Positions 36,501 to 47,754 of a stretch of DNA of 64,000 bases are shown piece by piece. A model generated the notes under the pieces. That model did not search any database, had not been told where the DNA came from, and was given only the letters and a program-made list of their open reading frames with translations. Origin of the DNA: Siderastrea siderea (lineage: Eukaryota > Cnidaria > Anthozoa > Scleractinia > Rhizangiidae); assembly GCA_964030785.1 (NCBI GenBank), contig OZ034975.1, forward strand, positions 43,733,569 to 43,797,568, written 5' to 3'. A program made the translations under genes and the position numbers. Numbering within the stretch: position 1 is the stretch's first letter; each line of letters opens with the position of its first letter.

Positions 36501-39500
36501 AAGCTGAGAGGTGATTTTTACAACACTTTGCTCTTTGACTTCGCCACGTGAGTCACAGATATTGCCTACAGTGTGTAGGTATACCTGATAATAAAGCTCA
36601 TTATTTTGGAGAAAAAGGTGAAATAATTTTATCATTTAGATTTTGTCTATCACACCTCTGGGGTGAGAACTGAAACTTAAACGGGCCAGGTTGCTCAACT
36701 GACAGCAATACTTCAGCCAGTCATTTCACATATTTACTTGGTGACCTTGGCTTCATATATTTCACCATGAATGGGTTTGTGGAAAATTGGCATTTGAATT
36801 CTGAAGGGACTTGAAGTTTTCTTGACAGTGCAATTGATGTTGAACAGCTTTTCCAAACAAAACAATCATTTGGGGGTGGAGTTTGCAGTGGTTCCGACAG
36901 TCTGTAAAGTAAAGATACTCTGGGAAACACACCATCACTTTGGATCTGGCAGATGTTGGTTATCCAAGATGCATGTTGATAAATTTGTTTTGGGCAAAGG
37001 TTTTGGTTGTACAGGGACTTTGACTGACGACATATATATGGACAGCTATGTTAATCCTTAATTTTCTGAAACACTTCAAAAGGACTGTTGCACACTTAGA
37101 GCAACCATGGTTGATCAGCCATTCTGGGGTTATTTCACATCTTCATAAACTGTTACTGAATGCATGCCAGCCTCGTTTTGACACCCAGCAATACAACACT
37201 GTTTTGACCTGTTTTCCCCTACCTTATCGGTAACAGTTCTGAAATAATGATCCTCACAGTTAAATGCATTCAACTTGAGCAGTTGAAAAAACAAACTTGA
37301 AAAAGTTCAGTCTTGACCAGGATCAAATTTGCCTTTTCAACTTCTCAAGTTGAAAACATTTAAAAACTGCAAGCCCTTTATGGCCACATTTGTTACATCA
37401 GGCAGTTCAAACCTGATTTATTTCATATGTATCCATCTTCAAAAAAACTGAATTCTCCTTGGCAATTGGAACTGTTTCCTCATCAGAAGTACAAATGTCT
37501 GAAAGGGTGTGAGCAGAAGTCAATTGCTCTTTTAACAGAAGGGACAGTTTAGAACTTTTGCATTGTCTAATACTCCATTATTGCATAGTTCACCTGGTGT
37601 TACTGAACTCAAACTACAAATTTTTCACTGACACTTAAGAAAAATGGGCCTGAATGTCTTTCCTTTGAATTAAGCTTCTTGTACAGGCTTCAGGCAAAAA
37701 AAAAAATTCATATAATTACAAATCCCTCAATCTTTTCAGATTACCCTAGCAAATGTTTATAAACCTTCTCATTGGACAGTTGCATGCGTAATGTGGGAAA
37801 ATGCTTGGAAATGTGATAGTTCATTGCATTTTCCACTGAATCAAACTTAGCATGTCAACACAATATATGGAACCAGGGAGTTTTCCTAAATCTAGGTGTA
37901 TTTACTTTGCCAATTCTTTAAGTTGTCTTCTCAAAACAAGCAAACCTCAGACAGCTCTGTTTGTAAGGTTAAGCATTCTTCTTTTGTTGGTTGTCCTTTA
38001 TAAGCTATCCTTTCCAGTTGCAAAATTCTATCATCTCAAATCTTCTTATTTGTCTTGTAACTGCAACCAACCAATATATTTGCAGAAACTGCCGCCAAGA
38101 AACACTCAAGCATAAAAAAGAAGAATTCCATAAAATAAACGTGGTGTTTTACACGTAATTACGCTCACAGCTGTAAATAAGACGCAAAAAACTTGAGACA
38201 AGTGCATGTGAAAGTTCAAGCCCATTTTTAATACATTCTAAGCCTTCGCATTCGATTTTGTGTCTTCATTGTGAAAGAGACTTAAAGAAGACTCGCAATC
38301 GAAATCTCCTCTTTTCGCTTTGTTGGCTGGAAGATTCCACAGTTTCCACAGTAAAAAGATTCTTATAAATCTTCCTGAGATGACGAAATCCACAATCATC
38401 TGCTAGAATATAGTTATAATTTGAGCGTAGTTCGGTTCAACACTCAACTGGGAAAATCTCAGGCCGAAACTTGTCACTTGCATATTCAATATTGACTGCT
38501 CTACTAACCTAAAATAAAGCTGGTCCTTCATTCCATCGATTTTGATGGTCTCAGAAACAGAAATGGATCGAAATGGAAGGTCGAAAGCTGCAACTTTAAA
38601 GCCATTTCCCAGGTCAAGTGGCTGTTGACACCGCGAACGTTTATGTTTTCGATAACACTGGATAACACAACCATCACGCTCATGTTCTTGACATAATACA
38701 CAGCAGGACTGTACACAGATCCAGAATTTAGAGAAATGTGGTGCCCAAACGCTGTACTGTCGCCAAAAATACTAACAGCAAATAAACAATAACAAAAAAC
38801 GAATTTTTTTTTTCCACAATCGAGTCACCACGAACAAAAAAACAGATATTCACGAGTAGTTCGCGCGAGAATTCGTTGCATTTCGCGCATGCTCGTTAGA
38901 GTTTTCGAATGATTGACAGATTTCTTTACTGGGGCAATCATGTAGAGGCCAAAAGCGGCAAGATCAAAGGTAGCTGCCAGCCCCCCCTGGTATGATCGCT
39001 CACCAATGAAGGGTGAATTCATTTGAAAACAAGAAAGCCCATTGGGCATTTTAACCGGCCATTCTAACCCTCCCCACCCCTAGGTTTCACAAATGTGAGC
39101 GCGATCCTCTATTTATACGAACCGGCGTGACGAAAAGTGTGATTGTGTGACGCAATATTTTGACTATAACGTTACTGGATGACGTAATGTTTAAACTCTG
39201 ATGACTCAGTTTATCTTTCTTATCGCTTTTATTTGTGCTGAAAAACGCAAATTCACTCAAGCGTTGAATGTCGATATGAATTCGTCCACAACTGAGAATG
39301 CTCACACCGGGACGACGAAGTATTTACTGTTGTGCCTAGACCTTAAATACAAACAGTGAACATAGCAGTAGAATCAAAATATAACGTTTGATAAACACGA
39401 GCTCGAGCAGATCGTCAGAGTATGGGGCATGTCAAGGCATACCTCATGACGTGATGTTTAAATCCAGTTTGAGGCGGTACGCACCTATCGGAAGGCTTAA

Positions 39501-42500
39501 CAGGATTGGCTGAGAAGACAAAAGAACAAACAATAAAACAATGACCCTAGCCCTTAAAACAATAGAGGTGCGTGATATAGGAAGCCAATAAAATTACAGG
39601 TTCCGAAGAGGTGCGTGGCTTATGTCCAGTTTGCTAACCCGGGAATCCCCTTGCAAAAGTAAACAAACGAGCGGGGACGAAAGTCGCCCACGTCTTTGAA
39701 AGCTAAAGCTCCTGTCGAGCCGCAATCGATTTGCGCTCACTCGCTTGTTTTTCTTTTCCGTCACTATCTCTGAACGGAAAGAGAGACTGCTCGTAGGCTT
39801 TAGCGAACACCACACGCAAACTACACAAATCCGTCGATAATATTCAGATATTTTCGTTCTTTCAATGCAAAAAGACTCGTAACTTTTCGCCTGAAATAAA
39901 CACTCACCTCTCTCCGTTCACAAGAACTATCATGTACTGATGGTGCAATCAACTAATATTGCATTATCATACTAGTACCAATTCCTTCTCTTCCTAGCCC
40001 ACGCCGGCAAAACGCAATTGTCCTTTTTGTCCGCTGCGAAATACAAGTTAGCCGATCAGAAACCTTACAATCCACTTCGCAAACCACCCCCCCCCCCCCC
40101 ATAAAACGCCAAGGGAAACCGCCTCTCACGCAGCACCATATTACACCGCTCCTATACAAAACGCAACTTTCAAAGCAAATCACATTCACAGAAGCGTGAT
40201 ATGCTCCCGACATTCACAAATCCTTCTGACTCCCACATTTTTACACCCCTCAAAATGTCAATCCCAATAAAAAAAACTCCTGCGCTAAAAAAATTTTCAC
40301 CATAACCACTAACTAGATCAGACAACACAGCCAATTTCGCATTCAATCCTATTAGCTCCTTTACTCAATTGCGCATGCGTTATACAAGACAAATACAAAA
40401 GATCCCAAACTTAACAACCCTTCGCCGTTCCTATCTTAAATACTGTAAATTAAAAGACAAAAATATAGGAAGGTAAAATTCAGAAGACTTATATGCGCAC
40501 GCGTCTTATATAAGACAGTACCGCTCTTGAGTACCCGTACCACAAGCTTTACAGCACTTTCTTCGTAGGTTAAGCCAACTTGCTTTCAGGTAAACCCGTG
40601 TCCAATTTATAAACCGGCGATCGCCATCATGGCGACGGCCGGTTAATAAGGGTTGGAGCTCATGAGGGAAAATTAAAAATTTAACCACAGTGTGTGACGT
40701 GGTTGCTATGTTTTTTGGTATTTTTAGCAAGGTGAAATAACGTGATAACTCGGACTTTGGGGGAGCATCTTAACTTGTTTGAAAATAAACTTCTAGTTTC
40801 ATCCAAGCTGTTAAATTCTGGAATCTGACCCTAGCGAAACGTCAGTATAGCAAAAATATTACTGCGTGATAGAAATATCCTCTGTTGAGTACTTTCTGTT
40901 TGATAAAACAGTTGTGGGAGCTTGGTCCATGACAACTTAATGGTTATGATCCAGTTTGCAGTATGTAGCCCCCAGAACCACCTGATCGTGGGGTACTGCT
41001 CAACCAAATGTGAACCTACGATACCCCCAAAAACGTCTTGCTTTTGAAAGTTCGCCCCGACTTGGTTTTGCTGCACTTTCTCTAGATTAGCAGTATACCG
41101 CCAAACATAGTGAATGTCACTTCCGAAGGGCATGTACTTAAACCCTGAACGCCGGAAGGCCGGAATACTAAAACCCGGAACGCCGGAATTCTTAAGCGTC
41201 TTAAAACCGGAATACTTAAACTCGAAATGCCGGAATACCTCAACTCTACATGACGATTTAATATACACAAGATCGCTGAAAGACGAACAATTAGGGTTAA
41301 GCCACGCTACCGCATTATTAACGTTAAAACCATATCCCGCCAAAACCATTCTCCTCACTATCCCCTTCCCAACCCCCTGCCTTACGTTTTCCCGCTAACC
41401 ATAATTATTATAATTTATTTGGTTGCTAGGCTGTTTCGCGCTGGCATCGACATGGAGGACTCTCCAGCAAGGTAAGCGTATTTAGCTGAAATTTTCTCTT
41501 TGACTTAAAGCTTCCTTTAGTCCCAGCCAAAGTCCAGAGAAAAAGAGGTAAGACACTGAGCAGGTTTTTGCGGGCGTCAGAAGGTAACGTTAATAATGTT
41601 GCGTGGCTTAACCTTAACTGTTCGTCTTTTCAGCGATCTTTTGTATATTAAATCGTCATTTAGAGTTGAAGTATTCTAGCGTTCCGGGTTTAAGTACATG
41701 CCCTTCCGGAGTTGATCACAGACTAGCCTGGGTAGTATGAGAACCAGGCTTAATTAGTGGAAGCTACGAGCATCCTCACATTTTTGTTAGGGATTGAATA
41801 GCGGGTGAGATACTCGAGCTCGCGCAACAATTACTCTACTACAAGTTCTATCTCTACTAGACTACTCTTAATCTAACTGTACAGTAGACGCCCGTTACCT
41901 GGAATAGAAACTCGTTTCCTCTTGAATACTGTTTCCAGTCATTTACTACTGGCATTGCCGAAGGAATTTTTGATTTCCTTGAAACCCTACTTTAATGTAA
42001 GTTAACCCTATAATGGGGGAGGGGGGGGAGTGCACGGACTCTGCCTTTGGGGACTTGAAACTTTTCTATTATTTTTTAATGTGTGAACAAGCACCGCCAA
42101 ATTTCATTGAAAAAATTAGTTGGGAACAAATTAGTGTGGTAGGTCAATCTACAGTGAGATTCACGTTGCTAAGGCAATCAAAGTTTGATAGGCGTGTTCA
42201 TCTGAAATTATTTGGTTCATTACTGTTTTAACTGAAAACAAAAATGACTTTCTTACTGAAGGTGTCATGCTATTAGATAATTTTAGAGTTCTTTTATTAT
42301 TTTTGTTCACTTTTTGGTCAATTGGGTAGCTTTCCGAAGTCTTAGGGAAATCACGAAATCCAATACGGTGGATCCAATTGGAAATTATGACATAAATCTG
42401 ACGTCGTGTGACGTCATCAGTATCCCTTACCGATCTCAAAGGAGACATTCTTGGACAAAATTCTTGGACATACTTTTGACCCTCTAAGTTTCATTTTCAT

Positions 42501-45500
42501 TGCTTTATTGCTATCGGCGTTTGCTGGAGGCCTACCCCACAACGGCTACAGAAAACCAAAAAAGGCCCGGTCTAGGTAGGGTTAAGGTTGTCTCTTAACT
42601 GCAGCTGATTACTTTCTCAAAACTAAAGGAACCTTTCAAAGCCCCAGAAGTCGAAAACAGGAAGGTTATTTTCAAATCTATGAAGACGTGCCCAGCCGTA
42701 CGAGTAGCTGAAACCATGGCCAAACCATGGTCTTCATCGTGGTTGTGTGCTTGCAGATTAAATTAAGGACAAAAATTTGTTTCTTCTCCCCACGAGCTCC
42801 AACCCTTTTTTTCAAATAAATTCACTATTAATTGGTGAAGGATCATGAATTCAAATTTAAGATAGCAAAGAGCCAAAACGCGAGTGCAAAATGGAGCAGT
42901 ACCCGGTGTCGTTGTTGACATTAGCAACTGGTCAGCGGCTACTGCCAGAATAATATAACACGAGAGAACTAAATGCATGGAAAGCTTGTTGTAAATGAGG
43001 GTTGTTGAACGGAGAATTTTCCCAAAAACCGACTGTTAGACGCTTCTAAGATGATCTCTGAAACGCACGGATCTATATATTTCATCGAAGATGACAGAAA
43101 ATTGAGGTAATGGGTGCAAATGTAAACAGAACAAGATGCCCTTCGTTGATTTCATTGTTTTGCAAGGCACTAACTGTTCGCTAAATTAGTTTACGAAACA
43201 CAAGCTGTGATATACTCAATATGACTTGCTTTTATTGATTTATTCTCAGATTAATAATTCTAGATCAAGGTTGTCTTGTAAAGCGCAATTAGCAATCATC
43301 GAGTGGCATGTACTTCGTAACTTGTTTCTCTTGTAAATTGAGCATAGTTAATGAGCTATTTGAATGCTGTACATTTTAATCAAAGCTATATGCGAAATGT
43401 TACCAGTTTACATTTGTGTCCTACTGTAGTTGAAACAATTTTCGTGTTTTCCTGATGTAAGGGAGCATTGCTCGCATCACAGTTGCTCTTAAATTCCACG
43501 TATAGGTTGTGGTTCGTAATTTGCATAATTAAGAAATACTGGTGTTTCAAAGCGGCGCCACGTTCTTTAAACCGTCTGGCCGCACGTTTTTTTTTTTATT
43601 ATAATTAAGACCAAGTCTTTAACTTTCCATGACTGCAAGGAATTTCCTAGACGAGGTCTCACTTTTTGTGAACATGTATTTTTGTTTACCCATTTTTCCT
43701 ACTTTTTTAAAAGCTGTGAAATTGGGTTGTTAAAAGGAACTGTTTTAACTACTCAAAACAACTACATGGAAATGTCAGTAACACTGTAGGATAAGGAAGA
43801 GTTGTAGTTATCAACCAACAGTAGAATTTTGTCCTGCATCAAATTTAAAGTGTTGTGAGGAGTTACCAAAGTTATTGAAAATTGGCATTTTTGTACCAAT
43901 AAAATGTCCATTTTTGTCCACCAGGGCACCTCCTGTGTAAACTGTCGAAGAAAGCATTTAGAGCCCAAACGAAAAGTGTTTTTAAAGTACCCAGACAAAG
44001 TGCAATTCACATACAAGATTTGAAGGAAATCTATTTTGTGACCAATTTGGGTTATGAGGATCTTAGGGAGACAGCCGCTTAATTATCCTTCGTTCTGTGG
44101 ATCTACGGCCTCATTTCATCCTCCTTAATACAGGATCCTACAGGATTTTCTAGGATCCTCCATAGACTAGACAATAGAAAAATGGAATTCCACTTCTGTA
44201 CTTTTTAAATAGCTTAAAATTACTGTACTTAAAATCCTCATACAGTCGAATTGTAGTTTCCTGAGTCTTAGAATAATTGGTTGAAATATCTTCCTGAGTC
44301 TTAAGAGATTTTGGGAATAATTAACTTTTTAGAAAGCAATAATACATTCCTTTGGTAATCTTCAAACAAATGAACATGACTATTATAGTGAAACCTGTGT
44401 TAAGGAGGACCCCATATTAAGCGTATGCCTTGTATTAACCCCTTCAATCCCAATAGTGCCTTAAATCAAAATTCAAAACGAATCCCAAATTTCATTTTGT
44501 AAAATACTTACATATAAATAGTACCATGTAAAAGTACTGCTAACGAGGTTTCATTTGAATGTAACATTATAGGATTTAGTCCACAGAGTCAAAAGTTAGA
44601 ACCACCTCAATGTCTCATTACTGACTCTGGGAGTGAAAGGGTTAAGTGGACACGAGCATCAGTGAGTTCTAAAAGTTTGTTCCCATATTTTCTGCAAAAC
44701 GAACCTGTATTTAGCAGAGAGGACACTGGTGAGAGTCCCGTGGGTGTCCGCTTAAATGTTTCACTGTATGTACTTGTCATTAAAAGTGACTGACATGGTT
44801 TAAAAAATCGGTGTGAGACACATGCAGACTGCAGACTTGCAGACTGCAGACTTACAGACTTGCACAGACTTGCAGACTTGCAGACTTCCAGACCTGCAGA
44901 CTTGCAGACTTGCAGACGTGCAGACTTGCAGACCCGCAGACTCAACATACTGACCTTTCCTAATTCATTTTTAAACTAACGTTGAGCAGAACTTCGCTGT
45001 TTTCCACATCATTGTGGTGCGATTCCGAAGCTTGTTAGTTGTGTAACTATAGGGATTTGTGCTATCTAAAATTAATAAAACACTAGTTGAAAGTTGCATG
45101 CACGGTTCTATGTCCTCTATGGATAACAGCTGTGTAAGCGAGTTGACTGGTGTGGCTCAAGCTTATTTGACCCCTAAAAGATACCATTCCAAACCAGGCA
45201 GTCAAATAAGCTATTAATTTTAATTCCAATAACGCCGTTTCTTTCTTCTACTTTATTTACTTCCCTACTTGCAGCACTAAGCGAACCTCAGTTGGTAAAA
45301 GCATTGGCGTTCCGTCCTAAACACTGTACTGGTCAGCCCGTTTCATATGGAAGTCCCTTTTCCGGGCATTTTTCAAGGTCAGGCTAGCAATTATTGCTGC
45401 GAGATGCCCTGAAAACTATCAAAATTTAACTGGTCTGCTGTAAATCCTATTCGTTATGTAGCTGGCTCTTTCTATTTAATCGCCGAAACTGAGCACAGAG

Positions 45501-47699
45501 ATGAACCCAAGGGGGGGGGGGGGGGGGCTTTGGTATATTTGTCTAATGATTGAAGAGAGGCGAATGTTGCTAAGTTCAGCCTTCAAAGCAATGGCCTATA
45601 ACGGCTTTCTTTTAAAGGGTCATTTAAAGCGTACTGAGCGGCAAGCACGTGATGTGGAAACAGCGGCGTTTGCTCAACATTAGTTGAAAAATGAAATAGG
45701 AGAGGTCGGTATGTTGAGTCTGCACGTCTGCAGGTCTGCAAATCTGCTAGTCTGCTTAGTCTGCAAGTCTGCAAGTCTAAACCAGTGGATCGTGTATATG
45801 TTTTTTGCATACTCTGATTGCCTACTCAAACTCGGAATAGTATCTACTGTTCACCTCTCAGCATTTTTCTGGATTTCGCACACAAGTTTTGCCTCAATTC
45901 TCAGAAAAAGGAACTATTTGGTGCTGGCTATCCACTGGTTTGGTATTATATACTAAAACAATTGTTCACCTCAGTGTCAGTGAAGATTGGCAGATATTTA
46001 TAACCTCGCCGTTTCACTGCTCGGCAAAATTTGCTGATTTAATATCCACCACTATTCACCTCCACTTCGGTGAATAATTATTAAACGCTGTAGGTGATTA
46101 TATAAGTATATTACACCAACAGCTCTGATTCATGATCACATAGTACTAATGTACGAGATTAAGGTAGTGTTAATGTAAAATTCCTTTACCTGGACATGTA
46201 TTGGTGACTGTCTGAGTGCTATTAATGTGTTCTGGGCATGTAATCTTTTCTTCTATTTGAGCTGAAGGAAAAACGAATAAGCCATTCCACACTGTTAGTA
46301 TGAGTGAAAAAAAAAACTTGATCAAAAATTGTACAACAGACAAACACTTGCAGTTAATATTAAATGTTACATTTACATTAAGACAGTAACTGTATTATGT
46401 AAGATACATTTTAAAAATAAATTTGTCTCGACTTGATTTGACTTGACAGTTGAAAACACTTTTAGAAGACTCATGGTATTTAACAGTCACTCAGACTGAA
46501 AGTAATTTAAAAAGACAGCTACCGGCATACACATCACTGCATGCCTTTCAGTTCCCTCACTCGCTCTACTAGCTGAACTGATGTGGCATTCCAGGAACTG
46601 TTTAAGCAGAAAGAAGTAGCCTTGGAATTAAAGACAATGGCTTTTCACCTTTATGTTCCTCAAAGAGAGGCTCAATTGAAATTGATTCCACTTTCAGGCT
46701 GCCATTTGTCACAAACGTTTTCACATCACACCTAAACAATTCAGTGCCACTGGCTGTCATATTCCCCAAATCCAGGATACCTCTTGTGTCAAGCTTGTAA
46801 ATCGATTCATACTCAGTGTTGATCTGGATCTTCCACTGTCCGTCAATTCTGTCCATTCCAGCAACCCAGTTCCATTTCCGATCATTTGATTGACATTTTT
46901 CTGTACACTTGAACCATCCTGCATTATGAAATGTCTTTGGATCCACAATCTTCTGTATTAGTGGGCAGGAAATCCTGTTCTGGCCAAGTGGCCACAACAT
47001 GGTCGATTGTACAATCCCTAATGGGAACAAATACAGTAAAATTAATTAAGCTTTTTTCCAAAACATAATTTATATTTTTGTACAAAAAATTAAACCATTC
47101 AGTTCAGAAAATTATATTTTGTATTTGATTATTTTTGCTTTGCTTATAATAATCAGAACCAGAACAAATTAAGGTGTTCTGGGTCAGGTGAGAAAGTATT
47201 TCTAGCAAATCATTTGCATGTGGCCAAAATTACCAATGAAACCCAGAAACCTGGAAAAATGCGAAAACAATGGACATCCAAAAATGCAAACTGAATGGAA
47301 AATGTGTACCAAAATAATGCTCGTAGAGGATGCAATTGTTTATACTTTATCTCTGTCCTAGAGTAGTGTTGTAAAAAAATTGACCCTATATCTGCAGTTT
47401 TCTGTAGCACATGATATGACCTCTTATTTTATGTCAGGGCATTAAACCATAATGGATAGACAACTTTTGTTTTCACAGTTAATACTAATTTAAGCAGTAT
47501 TTTTGTACTAGGGAACCATTTTGCCTCTCAGGTCTTTTAAGTTGAACAATTTAATGTTCCAGATATTCAGTGGTGTTCTCTCAAAGGGATTTTGTAATTT
47601 TGTTTTTTGGGGGTTCAAAATTTTTCCCTGTGTGTTTGTTTGTTTGTTTGTTTGTTTGAAGAACTGAGATGTTCTGGCAGGTTTATTGTTTATTTATGC

Positions 47700-47754
<55 letters not shown>

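Larger units (their letters stand above)
35939..38990. mobile_element. 3.05-kb element with CCAGGGGGGGCTGGCAGC termini and 6-bp target duplication
   Basis: CCAGGGGGGGCTGGCAGC opens the segment and its complement closes it, with TATGAT directly repeated outside (35933-35938 and 38991-38996). The inverted match continues inward to the CCCCAGTAAAGAAAT phrase. Two open frames face inward from the ends (36102-36551 plus, 38528-38780 minus), which suggests each terminal repeat leads into a transcribed exon. Not assigned to a superfamily. Confidence 0.7.
33926..44078. mobile_element. 10.15-kb TTAA-flanked element with about 1.2-kb inverted arms, inside the last intron of gene B
   Basis: TTAA at 33922-33925 and 44079-44082 flanks GTGGCTGTCTCCCTAAGATC and its near complement. 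The arms (33926 to about 35918, and about 42878-44078) stay inverted and strongly similar for over a kilobase, apart from an 800-bp MITE in the left arm. The TTAA duplication fits piggyBac-type or similar transposition, but no transposase ORF is seen. It accounts for most of the difference between the 3.1-kb copy A intron and the 12.6-kb gene B intron. Confidence 0.85.

Noticed and set aside
40831..41358. 175-codon minus-strand ORF
   Set aside because: About half of it lies in the inverted CCGGAA repeat element, and the remainder has no recognisable domain.
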